34,139 nt of DNA from Clostridia bacterium (GTDB lineage Bacteria > Bacillota > Clostridia > TANB77 > CAG-508), in the NCBI GenBank assembly GCA_900758165.1, contig CAAEQN010000012.1, positions 1 to 34,139 of the forward strand, given 5' to 3'. Below the pieces are notes generated by a model. That model was not told the DNA's origin. It worked only from the letters and a program-made list of their open reading frames with translations, and did no database searches. How positions within the stretch are numbered: position 1 is the first letter of the stretch; each line of letters begins with the position of its first letter. A program made the translations under genes and the position numbers. Positions 1 to 7,752 of the stretch are shown in pieces.

Positions 1-579
1 AATTTCAGGAAAATTATTAGATATCTTTTTAAAATTCCTATATTCTTGAGAATTTTTGTTTATTGCTCCAGTTACTAAATCCACTCCATCTGGATTTACC
101 ATTGGTACTATATATATTGAAACCTGACTAAATACATCTCTTGCATTATGTTCATATATATTAGAATTTTGTACAAAAGCTCTACAAAAGTTTTCTATGA
201 ATTTCATCAATAAAACTGCTGTAATCCATTCATTAGCATGAATTGAAGCCGAATACATTACCTCTTTATATCCATTTCCTATCTTTAGATATGGAATACT
301 TTTTCCAAGTACACTCTTCCCTATATTTCCAACAACTAAAAATGGATATACTTTTTTTAATGTCGTAATATTCATTTGCATCAGCTCATATGTATAAGCC
401 ATATTTGTAGGTACAACATCCCCAAAAGGCACTATTATATTTGAACCAATTTGTAAATTATTTGAATTTATATTTGGATTTGCAAATAATATATGACTAA
501 TATCTATTCCAAACATTTTGGCTATTGAATATAATGTATCTCCTTTTTTTATTACATAATTTAAATAACCCTTTTCCAT
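1..579 (-). CDS. LysM domain / M14 zinc carboxypeptidase-like peptidase, 3' end cut by window
   Basis: The 193 codons present open with a LysM peptidoglycan-binding module (KKGDTLYSIAKMFGI near residue 12). An M14 metallopeptidase domain follows, with the zinc-binding HANE within SIHANEW and the family segment VNPDGVDLVTGA. Characterised proteins of this architecture are gamma-D-glutamyl-diaminopimelate endopeptidases acting on cell-wall peptides, so extracytoplasmic peptidoglycan turnover is the likely role. No signal peptide is visible, as in several LysM-M14 enzymes. The ATG at 579 follows an AGGTGAT ribosome binding site. The C-terminal half, with the last zinc histidine and the catalytic glutamate, lies outside the window. 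Confidence 0.9.
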   Translation of the reverse strand, partial: MEKGYLNYVIKKGDTLYSIAKMFGIDISHILFANPNINSNNLQIGSNIIVPFGDVVPTNMAYTYELMQMNITTLKKVYPFLVVGNIGKSVLGKSIPYLKIGNGYKEVMYSASIHANEWITAVLLMKFIENFCRAFVQNSNIYEHNARDVFSQVSIYIVPMVNPDGVDLVTGAINKNSQEYRNFKKISNNFPEI

Positions 580-612
580 ACAAAATCACCTAATGATATA
601 TATTAAAAAAAA

Positions 613-634
613 CAAGTTTTATTACTAAAACTTG
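613..634 (-). terminator. Rho-independent terminator after tRNA-Arg
   Basis: A perfect 8-bp stem, CAAGTTTT/AAAACTTG, with a 6-nt loop is followed on the minus strand by eight T. It lies about 50 nt beyond the tRNA 3' end and just before the LysM-M14 gene, so it should end tRNA transcription. Confidence 0.8.
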
Positions 635-642
635 CTAAAGGG

Positions 643-687
643 TGTCCCAAAATGTGCAAATGGGACAATTAGGGACTGTCCCTAATT
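643..687. repeat. REP-like double hairpin
   Basis: Two adjacent inverted repeats: TGTCCC/GGGACA (643-648 with 662-667), and a 10-bp perfect stem AATTAGGGAC/GTCCCTAATT with a one-base loop (667-687). The GGGAC-rich paired palindromes resemble extragenic repeats mobilised by Y1/RAYT transposases in Bacillota. The element touches the last base of the tRNA CCA end. Family assignment is from memory of the pattern only. Confidence 0.55.
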
Positions 688-763
688 GGTGTGCTTGAAG
701 GGAATCGAACCCCCGACCTCTCCCTTAGGAGGGGAGCGCTCTATCCAACTGAGCTACAAACAC
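687..763 (-). tRNA. tRNA-Arg, anticodon CCT, CCA encoded
   Basis: The complete cloverleaf reads on the minus strand from 763. Acceptor arms GTGTTTG/CAAGCAC include one G-U pair. The D arm is GCTC/GAGC, the anticodon stem CTCCC/GGGAG, the loop CTCCTAA (anticodon CCT, reads AGG), the variable loop AGGTC, and the T arm carries TTCGATT. The discriminator A and a genomic CCA follow. The length is normal. Confidence 0.97.
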
Positions 764-773
764 ATATGTAATT

Positions 774-802
774 ATTTTACACCTTTTATTTGAATTTGAC
801 AA
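774..802 (-). promoter_or_regulatory. Promoter of tRNA-Arg
   Basis: On the minus strand TTGTCA (797-802) and TAAAAT (774-779) are separated by 17 bp, with the mature tRNA starting 10 nt downstream of the -10 box. A possible opposing promoter for ttcA (TTTACA 812-817, TATAAT 836-841, 18-bp spacer) lies just beyond. Confidence 0.6.
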
Positions 803-856
803 GTATTTCAGTTTACATTTTCTCTTTCACTGTGCTATAATATTTTAGGTGATATT

Positions 857-1570
857 ATGCAAAGAATGTTAAGTTATATGAGAAAAGCTATTGAAAATTA
901 TAATATGATAGAAGAAGGAGATAAGATTGCTGTTGGGCTTTCTGGTGGTAAGGACTCTATTACTTTACTTATGGGTTTAAAAGCATTGCAAAGGTTTTAT
1001 CCTAAAAAATTTGAAGTAATTGCAATAAGTGTTAATCCTGGATTTGAGTTTTTTAATTCAGATTTTTTAAGAGATACATGTAATAAAATAGGTGTTCAGT
1101 ATGTAGAGGAAAAAAGTTATATAAAAGAAATTGTTTTTGATATTAGAAAAGAAAAAAATCCTTGTTCTTTATGTGCAAATTTACGTAGAGGTATTTTAAA
1201 TTCAGTTGCTATTGCTAATAATTGTAATAAAATTGCGTTAGGTCATAATGAAGATGATGTTTTAGAAACCTTTTTCTTAAATTTATTATATGCTGGGAAT
1301 TTGTCTACTTTTGCTCCTACAAGTTATATGGACAGGTCGAAAATAACTTTAATTAGGCCTATGATTTATATTCCTGAAAAAGAAGTACGCAAATTCGTAA
1401 AAAGACAAAGTATAGAAGTTATGCCAAAAGTTTGCCCTATGGATGGTATTTCTAAAAGAGAATCTATAAAAGAATTAATTGCTAAATTGGTGAAAGATAT
1501 TCCTACTGTTAGAGCTAATGTGATGGGAGCTATTAAAAGAGCTAATATAAATGGTTGGAAGGAATTTTAA
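857..1570 (+). CDS. ttcA: TtcA-family tRNA-cytidine(32) 2-sulfurtransferase
   Basis: An ATP-dependent tRNA thiolation enzyme of the PP-loop superfamily; characterised TtcA makes 2-thiocytidine at position 32 of some tRNAs. The PP-loop SGGKDS is at residues 29-34. The TtcA hallmark CSLCANLRRGI has C103 and C106, and a third cysteine, C193, sits in PKVCPMDG; these three normally hold the 4Fe-4S cluster. ALGHNEDD is the conserved second nucleotide-site segment. At 237 residues it is shorter than the enterobacterial enzyme (about 310) but covers the whole catalytic core. AGGTGA sits 5 nt before the ATG. It stands alone, diverging from tRNA-Arg. Exact substrate tRNAs cannot be told from sequence. 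Confidence 0.88.
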   Translation: MQRMLSYMRKAIENYNMIEEGDKIAVGLSGGKDSITLLMGLKALQRFYPKKFEVIAISVNPGFEFFNSDFLRDTCNKIGVQYVEEKSYIKEIVFDIRKEKNPCSLCANLRRGILNSVAIANNCNKIALGHNEDDVLETFFLNLLYAGNLSTFAPTSYMDRSKITLIRPMIYIPEKEVRKFVKRQSIEVMPKVCPMDGISKRESIKELIAKLVKDIPTVRANVMGAIKRANINGWKEF

Positions 1571-1608
1571 GCTTGAGATATGAATTATCCTTTTTATGCA
1601 AATAAAAA

Positions 1609-1635
1609 TTAGCTGTAAATTATTTTTACAGCTAA
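1609..1635. terminator. Bidirectional terminator between ttcA and the lipid kinase gene
   Basis: An 11-bp stem, TTAGCTGTAAA/TTTACAGCTAA, with a 5-nt loop and AT-rich tails, T-rich on both strands. It lies between convergent genes. Confidence 0.75.
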
Positions 1636-1647
1636 AATTATATTTTT

Positions 1648-2520
1648 TTATTTTCTTTTCATAATACTTTCTACAAAATCATTATCATTATATACTGTAA
1701 TAGCTTGGGGTAAAACATCAATATTAAATCTATCTGATGTTAGCATATCTCCATCAATATTAAAAGTAACAGGTTCTTCAAATAGAAGCTCTATATGATT
1801 TGTTCTAAATTTATGAACTTTGTGTTTTCCTTCGTGCTTTCCTTTTTTTAGTTTTAATAATAGTGGTATCATTCTAAGTCTATTCATTTTTTCAATATAA
1901 TAAATGTCTAACAATCCATCAGAAAGTTGAGACTTTGGTGCAATATTAAAACCTCCACCATAATATGCTCCATTGCAAATACTTAAAACACTATATTGTT
2001 CATCAATTGTCTTTATTGCGGTCTTAAAATGCACTTTTTTAAATTTAAATTTTATAAATGTATAAATAATGCTTGCATTATATAATTGATTGGTTGGAAT
2101 AATAGTTTTTCTTAGCTTATCTACATTATTTGCAACTTCTGCATCGATTCCCGTGCATGCAACATTTATAAAATAAGTGTCGTTAATTTTACCTAAATCT
2201 ATTAAGTTTTCGCCTTTTGGCAATATCTTTACTGTTCTATATGTGTCATTTCCAGAACCTGATGGTATAATTCCTAGTTTATTTTTTGTTCCGACAATTC
2301 CTGGTAATGTTTTTGTTATTGTTCCATCTCCACCTACAACATAAATTATATTTTCTTCGTTTTTATACTCTCTAGCAATATCTTCGCTACTTAAGTCTTT
2401 TGTTATATATCTTATTTCATAATTGATTTGCCTCTTTTTACATTCTATCTCTATATTAGGTAATATTTTTTTATATTTTCCTCTTCCTGCTGTTTCATTA
2501 ACTATAAATATATACTTCAT
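1648..2520 (-). CDS. Diacylglycerol kinase / YegS-BmrU family lipid kinase
   Basis: 290 residues with the DAGK catalytic pattern: an N-terminal VNETAGRGK loop, GGDGT at 63-67 in VVGGDGTITKTL, and PSGSGND at 86-92. A C-terminal NIDGD segment near residue 255 is typical of the family. Members phosphorylate diacylglycerol or related lipids to feed phosphatidate back into phospholipid synthesis, on the cytoplasmic face of the membrane. It lies 6 nt downstream of plsC on the same strand, which makes two-gene phosphatidate metabolism likely. Lipid preference is unknown. Confidence 0.88.
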   Translation of the reverse strand: MKYIFIVNETAGRGKYKKILPNIEIECKKRQINYEIRYITKDLSSEDIAREYKNEENIIYVVGGDGTITKTLPGIVGTKNKLGIIPSGSGNDTYRTVKILPKGENLIDLGKINDTYFINVACTGIDAEVANNVDKLRKTIIPTNQLYNASIIYTFIKFKFKKVHFKTAIKTIDEQYSVLSICNGAYYGGGFNIAPKSQLSDGLLDIYYIEKMNRLRMIPLLLKLKKGKHEGKHKVHKFRTNHIELLFEEPVTFNIDGDMLTSDRFNIDVLPQAITVYNDNDFVESIMKRK

Positions 2521-2526
2521 TTTTTC

Positions 2527-3153
2527 CTACTTTCTATATAATTTTAATACTTCATTTCTTAAATATTCATTACCTTCTTCTATTTCCATTTTATTTACAT
2601 CAATTGGATTTCCAAATTCAAGAGTTATACTTTTTCTAAATAATTTATATTCTCCTTTTATTGCAAATGGCAAAATTGGAGTATTTGTACTTTTAGCTAT
2701 TCTTACAGCTCCTTTTCTAAATTCTAGTAAATTATTTTGTGTTTTATTTCTTGTTCCCTCTGGAAAAATCCCAATTGTTCCACCGTTATTTAATATTTTT
2801 TCTGCTTCTTCTATAGCTTTATAATTTGGCTTTCCTCTATAAACTTTAATAAGTCCAATTTTATTAAATATTTTACCATGAAGTCCTTTAAACAATTCTT
2901 CTTTTGCCATATAATGAACTATTCTATCAGTTGACATCATTACTACAGTTGGATCTATTGCATGTCTATGATTTCCTGCAAATATTAGTGCTCCTTTTGG
3001 GGGAATATTTTCCTTTCCTATTATTTGTGGTCTAAATAATATTTTTAATAATGTTGAATATATTATTTTTAAAAACTGATATAAAAAGCATCTTTCTGTT
3101 TTTATTTTATCTTTGTATTTTTCTTCATTTATATTATCATGTATTTGTGCCAC
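2527..3153 (-). CDS. plsC: 1-acyl-sn-glycerol-3-phosphate acyltransferase (PlsC family)
   Basis: Transfers an acyl chain to lysophosphatidate to form phosphatidate at the membrane. The catalytic HX4D is H62-RHAI-D67 (in GNHRHAIDPTV). The glycerol-3-phosphate-binding FPEGTR is at 130-135, and a PILPFAI block lies near residue 160. 208 residues is normal. The start is GTG at 3153, supported by AGGAAGG 8 nt upstream. A hydrophobic stretch at about 24-40 may anchor it. It is the first gene of a pair with the lipid kinase. Confidence 0.9.
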   Translation of the reverse strand: MAQIHDNINEEKYKDKIKTERCFLYQFLKIIYSTLLKILFRPQIIGKENIPPKGALIFAGNHRHAIDPTVVMMSTDRIVHYMAKEELFKGLHGKIFNKIGLIKVYRGKPNYKAIEEAEKILNNGGTIGIFPEGTRNKTQNNLLEFRKGAVRIAKSTNTPILPFAIKGEYKLFRKSITLEFGNPIDVNKMEIEEGNEYLRNEVLKLYRK

Positions 3154-3249
3154 TTTATAGACCTTCCTTTTTATTTTTCCTTTTCATATTCACTATTTTA
3201 TGTAATATATTTTTAATTATAACATGTAATATGAATTATTTAAATAGTA

Positions 3250-3762
3250 TTATGGCAATTTTAGTGCTTCCTCATATTCTTCTCTTCCAAAGTCCACAGT
3301 GGGAACAATTTCTTCGTTGTTATACATCTCTATAAATTTATCTATGTTCACCCACATAAAATCTGTTGTTTCTCCATCTGGAAATGTTATTTCTTCATCT
3401 TTTACATCTCTTTTAAACAACCATAAATCTTTAAAATTCGGTGGTATTTTGTCCCTCCTAACTTCTTTTAAAAATATTGCTTCTTTTTTTGAAAACTCGA
3501 TTCCTAGTTCTTCTTTTAATTCTCTTATTATTCCTTCCAAGCTTGTCTCACCTGTCAGTATTGAGCCACCATTACATTCCCACATTCCACCAAATTTCTT
3601 GTTTTCTGCTCTTTTGCTAATTAATATTTCATTTTTAGAATTTATTATAATTCCAGTTACTACAATATGATACTCCCCTTCTTTAAGTTGATATACTCCT
3701 CTTTCTGCTGTCCTGCCTGTTTTCTTTTTGTTTTTATCATAAATATCCCATAGTTCTCCCAT
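3250..3762 (-). CDS. NUDIX hydrolase (isopentenyl-diphosphate isomerase/YfcD-like layout)
   Basis: The NUDIX box (G x5 E x7 REUXEEXGU) is present as GGSILTGE followed by RELKEELGI, giving a Mg-dependent nucleoside- or isoprenoid-diphosphate-cleaving fold. The N-terminus (ELWDIYDKNKKKTG) is the strand pattern seen in the IPP isomerase-like/YfcD subgroup. I place the start at the ATG at 3762, because GGAGG lies 7 nt before it; an upstream in-frame codon lacks a binding site. 170 residues. The substrate cannot be inferred. Confidence 0.85.
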   Translation of the reverse strand: MGELWDIYDKNKKKTGRTAERGVYQLKEGEYHIVVTGIIINSKNEILISKRAENKKFGGMWECNGGSILTGETSLEGIIRELKEELGIEFSKKEAIFLKEVRRDKIPPNFKDLWLFKRDVKDEEITFPDGETTDFMWVNIDKFIEMYNNEEIVPTVDFGREEYEEALKLP

Positions 3763-3859
3763 TATTAAACCTCCATCTTTTCTATAATTTTCCACAATTA
3801 TATCACTTGCTGTGAATTATTAAAACTCGTTTTCGAATTATCGCGAAAAAATACACCTC

Positions 3860-3885
3860 AAAATGTTAGTTTTTTCTAACATTTT
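3860..3885 (-). terminator. Terminator overlapping the stop codon of the 164-residue NUDIX gene
   Basis: The stem AAAATGTTAG/CTAACATTTT, extendable through CACC/GGGTG, has a six-base loop. On the minus strand it is followed by TATTTTTT. The TAG stop is in the stem. Confidence 0.85.
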
Positions 3886-4370
3886 GGGTGCACTTCATCA
3901 TTAATTATATGTACAAAATGATCGTTTTCCTTTATTACATTTTTCATGGCTTCTGGAACAACATTTATATTATCTATATCTTTTATATCTATCCATAAGA
4001 ATTCTAGTTTTCCCTGTTTTTCTGGTTCTACTGGTTCATATTTTTCTTTGGCATATATTTCTTCATTTTTGAATTTTAATTCATGCGTCATTAATAGTTC
4101 ATGGTATTCCTTTCCTCTCATTATGAAGAAGTTTTCTATTAAAGATACTGGTCTTACATATTCTGTTTCAAAATCCATTTCTTCTTTTATTTCTCGTTGT
4201 AATGCCTCTATACTACTTTCTCCCTCTTTCACTCTGCCTCCTGGTAAAGTAAAATGTTCTGATCCAATAGAATGATGTACTAATACTTTATTCTCTTTTT
4301 TTATTATTGCTGATACTCTATAGTTTAATAAATGCTCTCCCACAATCACGGAAATATCTGCTTTTTCCAT
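3876..4370 (-). CDS. NUDIX hydrolase
   Basis: 164 residues with a NUDIX box reading GGRVKEGESS...REIKEEMDF. The usual glycine after EE-x is replaced by aspartate, a tolerated variation. The early FTLPGGRVKEGE and the PEKQGKLEFLW segment resemble MutT/ADP-ribose-pyrophosphatase-type housekeeping enzymes. The start ATG at 4370 has GGAGG 7 nt upstream. It is transcribed in the same direction as the preceding NUDIX gene but ends in its own terminator, so the two are separate units. Substrate unknown. Confidence 0.85.
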   Translation of the reverse strand: MEKADISVIVGEHLLNYRVSAIIKKENKVLVHHSIGSEHFTLPGGRVKEGESSIEALQREIKEEMDFETEYVRPVSLIENFFIMRGKEYHELLMTHELKFKNEEIYAKEKYEPVEPEKQGKLEFLWIDIKDIDNINVVPEAMKNVIKENDHFVHIINDEVHPKC

Positions 4371-4402
4371 AAAATTCCCTCCTATATTATTTTATCACTT
4401 TA

Positions 4403-4796
4403 TTATTTTATAAGCAATTTCAGATTTTGTGCTGTTAATATTTTCAATATCAGGCATACAGTTTCTTCTATATCTTCATATGTCTCTAATATTAATTTGT
4501 TTGCTATACCTATATAATTTTCTGGTGTTGGATTAAGTAATATCTTTTTATCTTTTTCTTTTATCTCTAATTTTAAAATAAATTCTTTTGTAAATTTTAC
4601 CCAATCGATATCTGGGTATGCCACCATATATGCATTATAATTTCCCACTTAACAATATTTTCTCTAACCATTTGATTTCAACTAAAACTCTATATTTTAT
4701 AAGTGAATATGCACTAAAATATCCACTTATTTCTTTTGTTTCGTACCTATATCTCCCATCAATTGGCGAAATTGCCTCTAATGTTTCTAGATTCAT
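4403..4796 (-). pseudogene. purB: Internally deleted remnant of purB (adenylosuccinate lyase)
   Basis: Three separate parts of PurB are stitched together. The first runs from ATG 4796 to a TAA at 4635: about 50 residues with the diagnostic N-terminus LEAISPIDGRY, then FSAYSLIKYRVLVEIKWLE. At about 4648 the frame shifts and the sequence continues as GNYNAYMVAYPDIDW and KFTKEFI, the mid-protein segment of PurB. It then jumps to NPTPENYIGIANKLI, the C-terminal segment. The real enzyme is about 470 residues; roughly three-quarters is missing, including the SSxMPxKxNP catalytic loop. It directly follows purA (6-nt gap), as expected of a former purA-purB operon. Confidence 0.9.
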
Positions 4797-4801
4797 TTTA
4801 T

Positions 4802-6070
4802 CTACTCTCCTATTATCATATTATCTCTTCCTGCTCCTGTTCCTATAAATTTAATTGGCACTCCTACTAATTCTTCTATTCTATTTAAATATTTTTTTGC
4901 ATTTTCTGGCAAATCTTCTCTTCTTTTTATATTACTTATATCTCCAAAATTACCTTCAAACTCCTCATATACAGGTTCGATATCCTGCAAATATTCTTCA
5001 TCGCAAGAAAATTTCATATCTATATTATTTCCTTTTTTGTATGCTACACAAAGTTTTATTTTATCCATTTTTCCGATTGTGTCAACATGATTTATAGCAA
5101 GTGCTGTAATTCCGTTAAGTATAACAGCATATTTTAGAGCAACTGCATCTAGCCAACCACATCTACGTGGTCTTTTTGTCGTTGTTCCGTATTCATGCCC
5201 TAATTCTCTTATTAAATCTCCTATTTCATTAACCTGTTCTGTTATATATGGTCCTTCTCCTACTCTAGAAGAATATCCTTTAAGAACTCCATAAACATTT
5301 CCAATATATTTTGCTCCAATTCCGCTTCCAGTACAAATTCCGCCTATACTTGGATTAGAAGATGTTACAAATGGATAACTTCCAAAGTCTATATCTAAAA
5401 GTGTAGCTTGTGCTCCTTCACATACTATTTTTTTATCTTGTTCAATAGCTTTATGTATCATATAAACTGTATCTGTTACATATGGTTTTAATTTTTTTGA
5501 AAGTTCAATATATTCTGCAATTATTTTATCTGCATTTAGTGTTTCTTTTCCATATAGCTTAAATATTTCATTTTTTCTTTCTATGTTTTCTCTTGCAATT
5601 GTGGCAAATCTGTCTGATATAAAGTCCATCACTCTTATTCCACATCTTTCAAATTTATCACAATATGCTGGACCAATACCTCTTTTGGTTGTTCCTATTT
5701 TATTATTCCTAAGCTCCTCTTGCAACTCATCCATTTTTATATGATATGGCATTATTATGTGTGCTTTATCACTTATATATAAATTGCTTGTACTGATTCC
5801 TTCATCTTCTAAATTATTAATTTCTTCTATTAATACTTTCGGGTCTATAACAACACCGTTACCTATTATTGCTTTTGTGTTTTTATTTAGTATTCCTGAA
5901 GGAATTAAATGAAATGCATATTTTTTTCCGTTTACATTTATAGTATGACCTGCATTGTTTCCACCTGTACATCTTACAGTATAATCTGCTTTTGTTGATA
6001 AATAATCAATTATTTTTCCTTTACCCTCGTCTCCATAAAATGTTCCTAAAACTACATCCACATTTTTCAT
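4802..6070 (-). CDS. purA: Adenylosuccinate synthetase
   Basis: Catalyses IMP + Asp + GTP to adenylosuccinate, the first committed step to AMP. 422 residues, full length for the family (about 427). It carries GDEGKGK at 13-19 with catalytic D14, NNAGHT with H42, IGTTKRGIGPAY near 130, and TTTKRPRRCGWLD in the C-terminal third. AGGAGG lies 7 nt before ATG 6070. The next enzyme, adenylosuccinate lyase, is only present as debris immediately downstream, so a functional lyase must be elsewhere or AMP must be salvaged. Confidence 0.98.
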   Translation of the reverse strand: MKNVDVVLGTFYGDEGKGKIIDYLSTKADYTVRCTGGNNAGHTINVNGKKYAFHLIPSGILNKNTKAIIGNGVVIDPKVLIEEINNLEDEGISTSNLYISDKAHIIMPYHIKMDELQEELRNNKIGTTKRGIGPAYCDKFERCGIRVMDFISDRFATIARENIERKNEIFKLYGKETLNADKIIAEYIELSKKLKPYVTDTVYMIHKAIEQDKKIVCEGAQATLLDIDFGSYPFVTSSNPSIGGICTGSGIGAKYIGNVYGVLKGYSSRVGEGPYITEQVNEIGDLIRELGHEYGTTTKRPRRCGWLDAVALKYAVILNGITALAINHVDTIGKMDKIKLCVAYKKGNNIDMKFSCDEEYLQDIEPVYEEFEGNFGDISNIKRREDLPENAKKYLNRIEELVGVPIKFIGTGAGRDNMIIGE

Positions 6071-6122
6071 AATAAAAACCTCCTATAAATATTAAAATTA
6101 TTACAACAGTTGATTAACTTTA

Positions 6123-6791
6123 TTATTTATCATTTGTTATATCTCCATTTCCGCTTACTGGAATTGTGTCCCCTAAATAAGTTGGCTCTGGCTTAAATAT
6201 ACATTTTATAAAGTCTTTATTTCTTGCTAAGATTTCTCTAGCCTCTCTATAAATTGCACCCACATATTGTCTTGGATCTGCCCCTACTCCATATGCTTCT
6301 AATCCTAATTGATTTGCTATATATAGTGCTCTATATAAGTGATATTTTTGTGTTACTATTACTACTTTTTTTGCATTAAATATTTCTTTTGCTCTGTAAA
6401 TACTTTCATATGACGAAAAACCTGCATGGTCCATAAAAATATTTTCTGATGGTATACCATTTTCAATTGCATATTTTTTCATTGTGTTTACTTCATCATA
6501 TTCTTCTCTTCCATGGTCTCCACTCATTATAATTTTATCTGAGACTTCATTGTTGTATAATAAAATTCCCTCTTTAAGTCTATCTTCTAGCATTGGACTT
6601 GGCTTGTCTCCCCAAATCCCTGCACCTAATATAATAATGCAATCAATATTTTTTAATGTTGAGTAATCGCCCTTTTCTATTATTTGATTTTTGGTAGAAT
6701 TTTTTACGTAAAAATTTATTAATAATATTAATAATATTATTAATACTATAATAATTATAATTATTATTCCAACTTTTATCACCTTTTTCAA
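6123..6791 (-). CDS. YdcF/SanA (DUF218) family membrane-anchored protein
   Basis: A single strongly hydrophobic N-terminal segment, almost all Ile/Leu/Val (about 25 residues), is followed by an extracytoplasmic DUF218 domain. Diagnostic segments are IIILGAGIWGDKPSPMLEDR, a KIIMSGDHG motif, SYESIYRAKEIF and VTQKYHLYRALYIA. In Enterobacteria SanA affects envelope permeability to vancomycin, but the biochemical activity is unsettled. I prefer the TTG at 6791, which follows AGGTGG by 4 nt, over an in-frame TTG at 6809. A TTGCTA/TAATAT promoter (17-bp spacer) may lie directly upstream. Confidence 0.82.
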   Translation of the reverse strand: MKKVIKVGIIIIIIIVLIILLILLINFYVKNSTKNQIIEKGDYSTLKNIDCIIILGAGIWGDKPSPMLEDRLKEGILLYNNEVSDKIIMSGDHGREEYDEVNTMKKYAIENGIPSENIFMDHAGFSSYESIYRAKEIFNAKKVVIVTQKYHLYRALYIANQLGLEAYGVGADPRQYVGAIYREAREILARNKDFIKCIFKPEPTYLGDTIPVSGNGDITNDK

Positions 6792-6884
6792 TTTTCCACC
6801 TCTTTTCAATTATTATATTACCATAAAGCATAATAATTAGCAATAAAGTTGTTATCACAGCAATATTTTTTAGAAAATAAGTAG

Positions 6885-6922
6885 CCGTACTAAAACTGCC
6901 AATAGGTACGGAGCATTTTGGC
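6885..6922. other. Hairpin with pseudoknot potential
   Basis: CCGTAC (6885-6890) pairs with GTACGG (6906-6911). The loop contains GCCAA (6898-6902), which can pair with TTGGC (6918-6922) outside the stem, giving an H-type pseudoknot. It lies between the methyltransferase stop and the probable promoter of the DUF218 gene, so it would be in the 3' untranslated part of the former. I do not recognise the fold. Confidence 0.4.
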
Positions 6923-6949
6923 AACTATTTTAAAAGTTGTGGTCTTTTT

Positions 6950-7714
6950 CTACTTTTTAGCTGTTATTCCATATAAAACTCTTTTTAATAATATTCCTTT
7001 TTCTGTTTTATATCTTTTTACATATTCATCAAATAAATCTTTTTCAACTATGGTTCTGTGTTCAAACTCTTCATCCTTTATTTCTGAAAAATCATCTAAT
7101 ATTGGTGTTTTTAATAATAGTGCCTTTAAATCATCTTCTGTTTCATAGTATTCATTTTGTAATATCTTTACTTTCTCAACATTTTTAAATCCCGCTTCAA
7201 CTAAATCTTGATAATCCTTTTCTGATATTGTAATTTCATCATTATATGCTTGACCTCTTCCAAACAATTCTTTTATTTCCCAACAATCTCTTTTGTCTAC
7301 TCCTCTTATAACAACAGTCCCACCTTTTGCTAAACAATTATAAATCTGTTTTGCATTTATAATTGTGTGTCTTGCTGATATTAAATCAAAAGTCTCCTTT
7401 GGAAAATTCATTTCTAGATTGTTCATTTTTGTAAACTTTACTCTTTTATTTGGATATCTCTTAGCATTTTCTTTTGCTGTTTTTATCATTTCTTCTGAAA
7501 AATCTGTAGCAATTAACATTCCTACCTCTGGATAATTCTTTAATACTTTTTCTCCTCCACCTGTTCCTAAATCTAAGCATAAAGATTTTTCATTCGTATT
7601 TTCTTTAATTTTATCCCAATAATTCCAATTAGTTAAATTTTCAGTTTTGCACTTTATTTGACTAAAATCCCAGTTTCCTATTTTTTCATAATAATTTAAT
7701 TCGTTTTCTTGCAT
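6950..7714 (-). CDS. Class I SAM-dependent methyltransferase
   Basis: A Rossmann methyltransferase of 254 residues. Motif I is LCLDLGTGGG at 45-54, the acidic residue of motif II is in IATDFSEEM, and a motif IV/post-I region reads FDLISARHTI. After residue 170 a C-terminal extension has no match I recognise. The substrate (small molecule, rRNA or protein) is not evident. GGAG lies 10 nt before ATG 7714. The gene has a long structured leader under a strong promoter (7753-7952), an arrangement common for antibiotic-responsive rRNA methyltransferases and ABC-F genes. A role in ribosome protection is therefore possible but unproven. Confidence 0.8.
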   Translation of the reverse strand: MQENELNYYEKIGNWDFSQIKCKTENLTNWNYWDKIKENTNEKSLCLDLGTGGGEKVLKNYPEVGMLIATDFSEEMIKTAKENAKRYPNKRVKFTKMNNLEMNFPKETFDLISARHTIINAKQIYNCLAKGGTVVIRGVDKRDCWEIKELFGRGQAYNDEITISEKDYQDLVEAGFKNVEKVKILQNEYYETEDDLKALLLKTPILDDFSEIKDEEFEHRTIVEKDLFDEYVKRYKTEKGILLKRVLYGITAKK

Positions 7715-7752
7715 TCTACATTCTCCTTTATTTTTTTATTTGGTTGTATATA

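Noticed and set aside
4403..4648. Independent 81-residue hypothetical protein
   Set aside because: Its sequence matches the middle and C-terminal segments of adenylosuccinate lyase and continues the truncated purB upstream, so it is part of a pseudogene.
6885..6900. GTTTTAGTAC on the minus strand resembles the start of some type II CRISPR repeats
   Set aside because: A single occurrence with no spaced repeats and no cas gene; no CRISPR array is visible in the window.
6643..6924. 93-codon minus-strand frame starting MPKCSVPIG
   Set aside because: It overlaps the start of the DUF218 gene in another frame and passes through its promoter and the pseudoknot; no binding site.
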